Shown one piece after another: positions 23,240-35,900 of a stretch of 64,000 nucleotides of DNA. Below the pieces are notes generated by a model, which saw only the letters and a list, made by a program, of their open reading frames with translations, made no database searches and was not told the DNA's origin. Position 1 is the stretch's first letter. Each line of letters begins with the position of its first letter. The DNA comes from Agelas oroides. Its lineage: Eukaryota > Porifera > Demospongiae > Agelasida > Agelasidae. The position numbers and the translations under genes are program-made. The stretch spans positions 6,108,620-6,172,619 of the forward strand of contig OX422200.1 of the NCBI GenBank assembly GCA_949130485.1. Reading direction: 5' to 3'.

Positions 23240-23622
23240 AGGGGACACTTCCAAACTAAAAAATTAGCGTCATTATGACGTTAAGTCTTGGACCCCTCCC
23301 CCCCCCCCCCGGCCCCCCTCTTAGCGTTATGGCAAAAGTAGCTGATAGTCATACCTGGACTTGAAGACAGTGGCAGATATACATGTAGGACAGTCTAAAA
23401 AGGATGGTTCGAAGTTCATGCTAAAATTAGCGTCATGGCCCTAACCTAGCCTCGTTCCCAGGCCCCGCCCAGCTTTCCGTCGCTTATTAGTACGGCTTTT
23501 CCGTACTGCAAGCGATGGAAAGCTGGGCGGGGCCTGGGAACGAGGCTAGCCCTAACCCCCTCCCCCCCCCCCCTTAGCGTCATAATGACGTTATTTTTCA
23601 AAATTAGTTTGGAAGTGTCCCC
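23240..23622. mobile_element. TIR element (GGGGACACTTCC ends) containing a nested MITE
   Basis: Ends GGGGACACTTCCAAACTAA and TTAGTTTGGAAGTGTCCCC are inverted repeats flanked by TA. Subterminal TTAGCGTCATTATGACGTTA appears inverted at both ends, and C-homopolymers lie near each arm. The interior is interrupted by a TAGCCTCG-family element at 23447-23548, so this element is the older of the two. Confidence 0.75.
23438..23557. mobile_element. Foldback MITE nested in another element, 9-bp target duplication
   Basis: The element at 23447-23548 begins TAGCCTCGTTCCCAGGCCC and folds back through GCCCAGCTTTCC(G/A)TCGCTT-type arms. The direct repeat GCCCTAACC flanks both sides (23438-23446, 23549-23557). 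Confidence 0.88.
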
Positions 23623-23974
23623 TAAAAGTTTACGGATTGAAAAATGTACCTACTGCGGTGCTGGTTAACAGTTAAGGTGTATCTGAGACTCTTGGCGATT
23701 GAGGCCTGTCTTTTGGGTATTTACGTTCCTGTTCGTTTCCGTTTCCGTTTCCGTTCCCGCGTTTCCGTGGGAGTTGCTCCTACAAATCGACGTTGCTCAG
23801 TTTGCGCTGGAGGGCGAGGTTCTAAGTGGCACAAAAAAGCGGGGTGACTAGCGCCGTGTGCGTCTCACTCTTTCAGACAGAAATTCGCCCTGTCCTACAC
23901 AAGCCCTGCAGCCTAGAGGCTATTCGGGAAACCATACTATAGTATTTGAACGGGAAACCGACGAAGGTAGACAG

Positions 23975-26900
23975 ATGGCACTTCCCCCAGAGTGTGTTGG
24001 TCCAGTGTGCGATGCGTTTCTTCAACGGGCAGAGAAACTACTGTCAGCGCCGGAGCCTGGATCATGCAGTATCTCAAACGTACAATATTGTGTACTAACC
24101 ATCAAGTTGCTTGCTGAGGAAAACGAGCACGCCCTTCTCCATGTCACCTCAGTCTTGTTCGAGCAGCAAAACCGCTTTATGACGGCGGCTTTCAAGTTCA
24201 TGCTCTGTGGTAAGTAGCATCATTACTATGAAAGTATGTTGCATCAGTCGTGTTAAGGTGCAAATGGGCCATGCCCAACTTTACAGTACAAAATATCTGT
24301 GAAAGCCTAGTTCATTTCACAAACGACAACCCAAGATAAGGGTTTTTGCTAGGCAGGCAAGTCCTTCAGGTGGCAAATTTACTGAGTGAAAAACATGGGA
24401 AAGATTATGAAGCCAGAGTTGGGTCAACTAAGTTTATTCAGACAGCATTAGTTGGGAGTGGCAACAGATTTGCTACTCGCCTCTTGGCTCACCCGTCACT
24501 CGGCGGAGGTTAACAAAAATATACACCTAGGTTACAGTCAGGACCCGGGCTGCTCCTAGTTTCAGGGTTAGGGTTTGCTTTAGGGCAATCTTGCTTTGCC
24601 TAATTTTAAAAAGGGTTTTAGTAGCTCATTAATATATTCATGAACTCAAAATTGCCACTCGATGGACGCATCTACATGCTCACTGCATGTAGGTAGCATC
24701 CTAACCACCAATGTATCTCAAACCAATCCATGCCAGCTTTTGTTCAGAGCTACTCTCAAAGTCAGGCTAGACTCATGTTTGTCACTACTCTTGGAATGAC
24801 AACTTTGACTGCACCAAAATGAATGCAAATAAACAGCTTGTCTATGGGAGGGGCTCATTCACTAGTGGAAGCAAGCATTACTGTCGCTAAACAACTCATG
24901 GCTCTGTTCCACACACAACCACTCTTCAGCTCCTTTGGATGGTATGGCCTTAATATTAGCTGACTATTCCTGGTTTGATTCTGCACTGGCTCCATCAACA
25001 TCAACATCAACTATTCCTGAGGAATATCTCTGCAGTGATGAACAGATTCTCGGTCTTCTATCCTCTCTTAAAACAAGAAAGGCAACTGGGGCTGATGGGA
25101 TTACAGCACAAATGCTGAAAGCCACAGGTACAAGTATTGTCAAGAGTATCACCAAGCTTTTCAACCTATCTTTAAAGACCGGTATATTTCCTACTGACTG
25201 GAAGTTTGCAAGAGTCGTTCCAATCCCCAAGACAGGAAACCCAGAAAGTCCTTCCAACTACAGACCCATATCAATTCTTCCCATTATAAGTAAACTACTG
25301 GAAAAACATGTACACAAGCTCCTTTATCAACATCTTAATAACAACTGTCCATTATCTCCAAATCAATGGGGATTTACTGAGGGTAAATCGACCACCACCG
25401 CCCTTCTCTCTTTTGTGCATGAGTGTCAAGAGGCTCTGGACAACGGAGGTGAAGTCTGTTCGGTATTTTTTGATCTCTGTAAAGCCTTTGACTCAGTCCC
25501 ACATCAACCACTTTTGTGCAAATTGTTCCATCTCCAAGTGAACCCATTTCTTCTTAGGTGGATACATAATTATCTATCTAGCAGAACTCAGTCAGTTGTG
25601 TTAGATGGTGCACAATCCGATCCTCTACCAGTTGTTTCTGGAGTACCCCAAGGCTCAGTACTGGGACCACTCTTGTTCCTAGTGTACATCGATGGAGCAT
25701 CTAACACTGTGCTACATGGCAAAATCGCCATGTATGCTGATGATATCGCACTGTATTCAATTATCAAGAACCCCAGTGACTACACATATCTTCAAAGCGA
25801 TATTACCTCTCTGTGTTCCTGGTTAGCTATCAACCATCTGACCCTAAACCTTACAAAGTGCTGCTACATGCTTTTCTCTAGGAAACACCAGCAGACTCTT
25901 CCAGATACGGACCTCTATGTTGGCAACACTCATGCGCTTGCTAGAGTTGATCACTATAAGTACCTTGGACTAAACTTTTCTACAGACCTCTCATGGTCCC
26001 ACCATGTTGGCCTAATATGTAAGAAAACTAGAAAGCTTGTTGGTATGCTTTACAGAAACTTTTATCAATTTTCCAGCTCACACATCCTGGTGAAACTTTA
26101 TAAATCATTAATTAGGCCACATATGGAGTATGCTTGTCCAGTCTGGGACCCACACCTTAAGAAGCACATCCAAGCACTTGAAAACGTGCAGAAGTTTGCT
26201 CTGAGGGTTTGCTCTAAATCGTGGAGCTCTGACTATGCTACACTTCTTGATACTCTTAGCATGCCAACACTATCTGACCGGAGAGAAACCCTTAAGTTGT
26301 GTTTATTGTTTAATATCCTTACAGGGAGAGTCATATATCCCTCCTGTCCAATCACAGTCAAAAACTCTCCCTATACCACTCGCTGCAGTAACACTTTACA
26401 ACTTGTTGTCCCCCGTGCCCGCTCCAACCAATATAAACACTCATTCTTACCATCCACAACAGAGAGGTGGAACGGCCTCAATTTTGATGCAAATGGCTGT
26501 AACTCTTTAACTTCTTTCAAATATGCATTACTGTATTATTAATTAATTAATTAATTACTAAGCATGTTAAGTATTTGTTGTTGCTGTTAGTCATTGTCCT
26601 TGTTTTTGTTTTGTTTTTTTGTACAGTGTCTATACGGTCTCAGGATTTATATTAGCTATAGTATAGCTATTTTCTTGTATGACCGGTGCATTTGCACAAA
26701 TTTGTTCTCATAAAAAAAAAAAAAATAAAAAAAAAATAAAAAAAATGTTGATTTGCATATATGTAGATCAGCTGCTTTAGCTGTTTTGAGTACCATATAT
26801 TTTGGGGGGAAAGCATGATCTAATCTAGCACAAGAAATTCAATTCTGGGAATTTATGGGTGGATCCAACTTAGCACAAGCTGCCACTAATTAATTTTGGG

Positions 26901-29900
26901 TTGATCCAATTTAGTGCAATACCAGGAATGAAGCCTCTCAGTTGCCACAGTCAGTTTATTTTGTGGCAACAAAGGTGGCCAAGAACAATTTCCAGGAAAA
27001 AGAGCTATCCCATAAATGTTCTACTTTGGCACTTGTAAGACTTTTTGTTGCTGCAGCTGCTACTTAGCCTCTTCCCAGGCTTCCCGTTTTTACCTTCCGT
27101 TTGCATTCACAATAATACACGGGAGTGGAAGACCAGTTCCCCGATCTTCCGATTCCGTGTGCTATTATGAACACAAACAGGCTAAAAATGGGGGAGGCCT
27201 GGGAACGAGGCTAGCTGCTACTGTCTACCAAGAACCTCATTTCTGGAGAACTGAAGGCCAGGAACTCTTGCATCTCTGTGTGACCAGAAAATTTTCACGT
27301 TTGAATCCATTGCAACGCATGATCTAATCTAACGCAAGAAATTCAATTCCTGGAATTTATGGGTGGATCTAACTTAACGCATGCCCACTCAAATTAATGT
27401 AATTTGCATGCGTTTTATTCGAATAAATAAATAAATACGGTAGTTGATCTCTCAGCTTGCACACTAGGGCCCATATTCTGTCACCAAGGAGTAGATACTT
27501 TAAGTGTCATTGCTTTCATGTGCCTGTATGTGTTTACAGTGCTGAAGTCTGCTACTGTATAGCATGCATACAGCACTAACACTACCAGTCTTGCTTTGTT
27601 TAAGGACAAAAGGCTTCTTGCTGGTGGCAGCAATTCATAGTCTTGTCTTGTGGCTCTAGTCATACCAACCAATCACTGCACCTCAGTCTGAGGTATTGGA
27701 AACACAGTTTGACAATGTTTTGCTTCATGACTGACACCATTGCTTTTGTCATTTGAGTTGTAGACTACCAACACGGGGGTTTCATTCCTACTATGTGCAT
27801 TTTATTATCTGGAGTACTGAAGTTGCTACAAGGCTGGGAACTTACTTAGGCACGAAAGACATGACAGAGAGGTCTTTGAGGCACAATGCCTTGGGTCACA
27901 CTTATCTGTGGTGGCTAGGTAAACTTCTAGTATAGCTATTATTATCTAACGTCAACAGCTGTAGTTCATGTGACACATGCTGATTGTCATTCTGGGCTAT
28001 AGTACCAAAATCTATACATATCACACATCATTTGGTGTGTAGATACCCAGGTGCCAGCATGTTATGATACCGTACAGCGGGAAATATTCGCTGGGTGCAA
28101 ATTTTCGCGATTTTCACGGACAGACCTGCTTCCGCGAAAATAAAAACTGCGACTAAGATGGAAATTGATGACGTCATTACGTGCGTACGTCGAGTACCCA
28201 TGTGAACAAGATGGTTCTCTACAGTCTGTCTGCCCTCTAAATGGTTGCTGTAAAGAAGAATCAGCCTCCTACTGTACAAAATACCAACGAAACCCTAAGA
28301 GACGCTCCGAAGATGTCGCATCAACCGGTAGGGGTGTGGTCAGAGCGTCCCGCGTTCCACGAAAATAAAAACCGCAAAAATTTCTTCTGAAGAGTCTGGA
28401 TGCTTTTCCGTGAAAATTTGCACCAGCGAAAATTTCCCGCTATACGGTAATACATAGAAAAGTGACTACCACCCATGCCATACAAGCACCTACCCACCAA
28501 CGTTGATATACCGGGTATTTGTGATTTTGTGGAATCTATATAACTGCCCACCATGTCTTTGGCTTTGTGCCATTATTTATTGCTGCTGCAGATCTACACT
28601 TGTGATGATGATGAAGACTTTACCTATTACCACACTAGTTCTAACATTCCAGGCCTTTTGGTTGCATCGTGTACTGGGAGGAGCCTGGAAACAAGGCTAG
28701 TTTAAACCAACTTTCTCTGATGCATGCACCATCATTATGACTTACAGATGTTCCAAGTCAAGAAGGGAGACAGAAGGTTGTTGAAATGCTCTGTGATTTC
28801 ATAGCAACCATATTCAGGTGCAGCTCTGCTCAGAAGGTTGTGTTTGAAAATGAAGTTGCCGTGAGAGGAATTCTTGCTTCTCTGCAGTCACTGTTAGCTG
28901 GTGACATGCTAAAAAAGGTATAATTAGGAATGCATACAAATATGTATATATAACCTTGTAGATCATGTACAAGGATACCTATCCATGCACGGATACTATG
29001 TACACCTGTCGGGGTCATTCATTGCTTGGTCATTGGAGTGAAGTTTTCTACACTTAACGCTTATGCTCTACCTCCTATTTGAACAAAATGGCTATGGGTC
29101 CAGCTGCTGTTGTAAAAAATACTTGGACAATCAACAATTCATGAATAATGGTATCAACTAGGAATTTATGATAACAGTTGCACAGTAAAGCTGTTATCAT
29201 TTGTGTATTCATGGTGGGGGTGAGCCAAGCCTCCTTACCCAGACTCATATTTCTCTTTTCAAGCGGAAGAAGGGCCTTGATATGGGGCTAGGGTGAGCCT
29301 GAACAATGATTTCATAGCTTGTCACAGCACACAGACCATGCATGTCATTAACCCTCGGTGCGCATGCGCGAGGGTTACAGTAGTTGTTCTGTGTGTCTGT
29401 GTGTCTGTGTGTGTGTCCGTTTTCCCTATTCTGCCTTCTCGCGCTTTTAGGTGTTCAACGAGAGGTATCAGCGGCTACAGCGCGGTAAATGCAGTAAAAT
29501 TAAAAAGCCGTTTTCTCTTAAACTGCTTAGTTCAAAAGTTAGAAGCGTTAACTTATAAACTTACGGCGACCAAGTCAGCCATTTTCTTCACGTGCAATGT
29601 TTCCGTATACCTCTTCGTAACACGTACGTAGCGGTAATGTGTGATCACGTGACTTGGAGCACGCGGTATAGTGTTTTCCGTCGAACGTTTGTGACTGTCT
29701 TTTACGAGAGGTTCAGAAAGGTATGTCCACAGTGTAATACCGTAGTGCATGCAATGGAGTGCAATAGGTCTATGCGTCTGAGAAAGGTATGCGCACAGTG
29801 TAATACCGTGGTGCACGTGAAGAGATCAGTTTGTGACTGTGGCCATGCCTTCGCATCGATGAAAGAAAAGCACAGTGTACTGCTGTTGGGGAGCCTGAGA

Positions 29901-32900
29901 ACGCAATGAAACGTAGAAAAGCCTTACTGTCTGAGGAAGGGTTATTAGTGGGGAAAGAGAGAGACAAAGTCCGCTAAACGAGTAAGAGAGCTTCTGAAAC
30001 GTGAGCAGACTTTGCACAGGTAAGAACAGAATCAAACACATCTGGCAAGCATGACAGCTTCTATTGTTCACGAGACAGTGATCGATTCTAGTCAACACAC
30101 AAGTACAATCACATGCACTGCTGCGCCGAGGGTTTGGCACTTCAGTGCCTTTCATTTTAGCAGCAACCAACACTGCATCATACGTAAGTTCTTACTCCGC
30201 CTGATGATGAGGCAGCTTATGTAATTGTGTCATTGACGCAGAGGTACCTTACCTGTAGCTAGTTGTCTTTCCTGGGTAGCTACTATCAAGTTGGGCTTCA
30301 TACTGAGTGTTCTACACAAAGGCTAAGTCTAGCCTCCTACTCACCTACACTGTCTGTGATTCTTTATAATTATGCATTTTCTGTGTCTGTGATAGCTGTG
30401 TCAATGAAGACTACACATGTTAGGCTGGCAGCATATGTATATTGACACAGCTTGGAAATTTGCAGTGGTAAGTCACTATGATGACTACTATTCAATTTGC
30501 CTACAGAAACAATAGGAGAATTCCTGCTGCCCTCTGTGAGCCATCTACACAACTACTAGCCCTTGTACAATAGGTGCTTACGCTCCAGCTTCCCCATCTT
30601 TCATAACCATCTTCATCGACATGATCAGTGGAATTGCTCTGTAAAATAGTTTTCAAAATAAGTGAAAAGTGTTATTGGGAATTGAATGTGTGTCTAATGA
30701 ATGCATGATTGCGAGTATTACCGGACGTGCAATCTTTTGGTGCACGTTGATTTTACCATAGATAGTGGAGTTATCTATAATTTACACTAGTACATGCACC
30801 ACACTAGCCTTTTTGTTGCACAGCAACAAAAAGGCTAGTGTGGTGCATGCAGTAAAGTAGTAAGGTACCATAATTATTCTAATACTACGTAGATCCAATT
30901 TAACATAAGAAATTTGGAATTTATCATGAATCTAATTCCACCTAATAACTGAAGCCAACCTCCAACCTTCGTGGCTTTCCTATCAGTCTCAAAAACAGGT
31001 GTACTGTCTTTATAATTCGGCGAAGTCTGTGCAGAATTCCAGGGGGGAAAAATAGAACAGCTATACACTTATCCAGTTACGCTAGGTGGAACCTTCATCG
31101 GTTGCAGAGTTCGGCCCGGTATGTACACAATTCGAGGAAAAGCCAGCTGTACACTTACCTAGGTACGAAAGACACTTGGTATTGCCTTTATCGGACGAGG
31201 TATGCACACAATTCGAGGAAAAGACAGCTATACACTTAGGTAGCTTAGTATCATAGATAATATATACGGTATATATTATCTATGTTAGTATGGACTCCAG
31301 ACCCCATGTCAAACTAGTCTCGTGCCCAGACTACTTCTCGCCGAGCGGGAAAATAGTCTGGTGAACTGCCTATACCGTTTTGGTTCCAAAATTTTGAAAC
31401 CACCATGACGTCACATCAGCTGGATTGTGAATTCAAAAACCCTTTAGTAAACAGCGAACTCCAAGACAGCCTACTTGTACTCCTTTCGAAAGATATAATA
31501 GCCTAGTCTATACGCGGCAGCTAGGGTTGCCCGATCAACGTCCATTTCGCTGGTAAATCGTTGGCACGCAATGTGGAATCCAATCTTCAATGACGTCAAG
31601 CGTTAAATTAGAAAAGAACAATGCGCCAGCATTTCGGTGCACTTGAACGAAAATGGAATAGGCAGTTCACCAGACCCTTTTTTTCCGGTGGGCGCGAAAA
31701 ATGCGGTCTGGGAACGAGACTAATGTCAAACTAGCGAAAGGATGCTTGATCATAGTACTGCCTACATGGGTTACAGACTTCGACGAGGTCTTGCACACAA
31801 TTCTAGGAAATACCAGCTATACACTTAAAAGGCTTGCAATTCTAAAAAAAAACCCAGTTATACACTTACCTAGCTTACGAGAGCAGGCTTTTGCGTTTTC
31901 ACGTATTGACGGTGATTCTTATGCGACGTAAGATCAAATTTTGCGTAAGAACGTAACCTACCGGGGGTAATTATTTTTTAAGCTAGAATAATTACGGTAT
32001 GTTTATTGCAGACGTGCTAAGTAAACAGGCTTAGTTACTATGTACAGGTAGCACAAAATAAATATTTTAGCTGAGCTGATCACATTCTTTTAACTGCAAT
32101 GTTCTACACATTTTCAAAATTGCAACTTTTAACCAAACATACAAATGACATGCAAAAGATACATATTATATTCTAGGGCATATACATGACTACAACCAGG
32201 ACAGCCTCGCGGGAAGTGAGGTATTGAGCTACTTTGCATATGTAACAGTTATGTGTGTCTACGTTGGTCAGCCTCTCGTTGCTGCCTCCAGGAATCACAC
32301 TCTCCTCAACGGTGTCGCTGCACTCGTAACCTGGTTAATCTCCTCCTCCTCTCTGCATCCGAGTTGTCCGACTCCATGCATTTCTACCTCGTGATCATTC
32401 ACACATGGCGCATTCCTACGCGCGCCGCTGTAGATTGCATTCCTGAGCGTTACAAACAAAACCGAGATTCGACCCCACACTGCATGATTATTTGCCTCGC
32501 TTCCCGCTCGGCAATGAGAGAATCCATCATTCATCTTGGTAGTGTGAGGCTTGCTCAGACTTGTTCCAACCATGTGAATTTTTTTGGTGAATGTTGGGGG
32601 TAATTACCTGGTACATAAAAACTGAACCCAAAAGTGTTCAGATGGCTTAGCTTAATCATATTGTTGTTCCCAAGGGTCTGCCCAGAAGTTATCCCACAGC
32701 TGTGAAGAAACATTCTCAACCAAAACTGGTTGATGCTAGACAAGGATACATTCACAACAACGTAGCTTCACTAGTGATGTTCCATGTATATCTGCCAACA
32801 TAGTGAAGGGAATTCAGTTTTATCACCTAAGCTTCCTCTGCTATGTATGCCCTGGTTATACATAGCAGGAGAAAGACGACCAGGTATTTGCAGCTTGTAT

Positions 32901-35900
32901 ACGTGCAACCGTTTTTGGGAATCCATATACTTTGGAAAATTGTCAGGAACATACATGTCTGTAGAAACAGAGTTGTGTTTAACTATGGTTGCAGCTGAAT
33001 ATAAGTTGGTTATTGTTATTAGAGGCTCATTGCACAGGAACAGAATTTCATCTACCATGACGCTAATAATCTCAAAAATCTAACTGAGAGGGGGAGGGTA
33101 AGAGTAAAAATGCACTCAAGCTTGATTAATAATTTAGTTGTCTGTTGAAAATAGATTAGTGATCTCATTGAGTGCATTTCTATACTGAGTTTCAACTCTC
33201 ACTTCCTCAACCAAACTGCAATCTTCTTTGTGCAATCTTCTCTGTGCAATCTTCTCTGTGCAATCTTCTCTGTGCAATCTTCTCTGTGCAATCTTCCGTG
33301 TGCAATCTTCCGTGTGCAATCTTTCGTGTGCAATCTTCTCTGTGCAATTTTCTCTGTGCAATCTTCTCTGTGCAATCTTCCGTGTGCAATCTTCTCTGTG
33401 CAATCTTCTCTGTGCAATCTTCCGTGTGCAATCTTCCGTGTGCAATCTTCCGTGTGCAATCTTCTCTGTGCAATCTTCTCTGTGTAATCTTCTCTTCTCT
33501 GTGCAATCTTCTCTGTGCAACCTTCTCTTCTCTGTGCAATCTTCCGTGTGCAATCTTCTCTGTGCAATCTTCTCTGTGCAATTTTCTGTGTGCAATCTTC
33601 TGTGTGCAATCTTCTGTGTGATGAAACTTTTCATGCCCTTGTTGCTTGTGTCAAGGGCATGAAAGTTTCATCACACAGAAGATTGCACACAGAAGCCAGC
33701 ATGATGCCACAACTTCCAGAATTCAACTTAGCTCCTGGGCACAATCATGTTTGCAAATGAAGTTGCTGTGAGGGAAGTTCTTGCTTCTCTGCATTCAAAG
33801 TTGGCTTGTGACGTGCTAAAAAAATTGTGATTATTATGGCTCTTATCCATTTTTTGCTGTAGGTTCAGTCTCCCATACTTAATCTCATGGTAACTGCCCT
33901 TTATAAGTTTTCTTCAAAATGGCCATCACAACCAAAAGACACCCAACATGTAGCCGTGCACATTCTAACGAAACTTCTTCAACAGATTCCAGCACATCCT
34001 GCCACTCAAGTTCTAGTCAAAGCTATCCAGATTCAGCTCCTGACACTAGTTCAGCAACCTTTGAATGATGCAGTTGTTATTAACATGGAAGAAGCCGACT
34101 CTCTTCTCAGTGTTCTTTCCTCAGCATTTCCTATTCTTAGTGCCAATGAGCTAGTATTGTTGTTGAAATGCCTTACTGTGTGTGAGCAAAATAGGTTGAT
34201 ATTGATGGAAAGAGGGATTTTGGATTCCCTAGCTGCCCTTGTAGATGATGATGATGGTGACCAAGAGTCCGCAGCACAGCTTATATGTGCACTTATGGAT
34301 GCTGTTTCCATTTGCTATGAAGACCAAATGGAGGCTAAAGCTCTTGAAAAAGTGGATGTAGGCAACCCCTCTACTTGTCCCTGTTATGATACACTTTTAC
34401 AAGGTTTGCTAGAAGTGTGTGAGTAGTTAGTGGTATGATTGGTGTGTATTCACAACATAAAAATGCAGTAGCACAGACATGCAAGCATGACAGGCCATGT
34501 AATGGCACATATAAAATTTGTAGAGAGCACAACTACTAAAAGAAAAGAGCAGGTAGTCTACTGGACATACAATATTGGAGAGAGAATTCGAGATGGGCTA
34601 TGACCTGGAAAGTGTGTACCTGCTTAACAGAATAACATCCCATGCTTTGATTCTGCTTCTAATTAGCTTAAGAGATAGCAGTACAGTGAACATTGGATGG
34701 CACAGACAGCTATTTAATGCACAACAAGTATGGCATGAAGACAGAAGTTGAGATGGAAGATGACATGGAAAGTGTGTGCATGCTAGCAAGATACCATCCC
34801 ATGCTCCAATTCTGCTTCTAATTAGCCCACTTATGTACTTACTATATATCTCTCACCTTGGGCCCACCTTTAGGAGTGGTAGTCAAATAAAAATTCTGAT
34901 AGTCTGCCTCTGAATCTCGTCTCACAAACATGGTAGCTTCACCGACTTGTTACGAACAACAGGGCTTAACTTTATAAGCTGAGGACATTCACACAGGGGT
35001 ATCACATGGCATTCTGTAATAAATGAAATAGTTAAATCATCCACTAAAGGTAAATGTTATGATGTATACACATTTAATTTGTAACAGTTTACTGGATGCA
35101 CCGTGTTTACTTCATGCATACAGTCTGTGATGATGGTGGTCTTTCTGATGAAGTTTGCAGCCAACCAGACAATGGTGCAATGGATCTGACAAAATGCCTT
35201 CTTCCTTGCATCCTAACCTGCTTTGAGAACTTCATTGCAGCTTGTACCAACCAATCCAATTCAGTCGCCTCTCTGCAGGTCTTCTATGCCTCCACACTTC
35301 TGCGCCTCTTGCTGGAAGTGTTTAGTCAGGAGGATGAACACACCCAGACGGCTATTGCTGACTCTGTTGCTACTTCACCAGGAGTCCCGGATACCTTTCT
35401 GACCATGCTACGAACAAGCACAGGTCAGTAGTTTCTGAAATAGGTACTGTTTTAGGAGTTGCAGCAAAGCCTGTTAAAGCAATATGACAATGTCTTCTAA
35501 CTGGATTCTGTTTGCCTTGACTTATAACAATTTTTGACAAGCATACAGAAGCAACATATATGGCAGTAGCCTTGTTACCAAGCCCTTTCTACCACTCAAT
35601 TTTTGAACGTGTGCAAACTAAATAATTTGACTGGGCATGCTTTAAGGATCCACCCATAAATTCCAGGAATTAAATTTCTTGTTTTAGACTAGATAATGCG
35701 TTACAATGGATTCAAAATTTTTTGCTCAAAACAGAAATGCAAAGAGTTCCTAGCATTCAGTCCTCAGTCTTGTCCAGAAGTGAGATTCTTGATAGACAGT
35801 AGCAGCTGCAGCAACAAAAGGTGTTTCAAACGCCAAAGTAGAACATTTATGGGATAGCTCTTTCTCCTGGAAATTGTTCTTGACCACCCTTTGTTGTCAC

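Larger units (their letters stand above)
31020..31880. repeat. Imperfect tandem repeat interrupted by two insertions
   Basis: The phrase CACACAATTCGAGGAAAAG.CAGCTATACACTTA recurs near 31040, 31125, 31205, 31790 and 31840, with variable spacing. The array is interrupted by the small palindrome at 31252-31284 and the foldback element at 31315-31722, both of which carry their own target duplications. Confidence 0.6.

Noticed and set aside
33219-33620. Possible CRISPR array because of short regular repeats
   Set aside because: Units are contiguous with no unique spacers and the genome is animal; this is a minisatellite.
33134-33662. Long overlapping open frames on both strands (up to 166 codons)
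   Set aside because: They are produced by the 14-bp repeat, whose unit has no stops in most frames; there is no start context, splice logic or non-repetitive protein.
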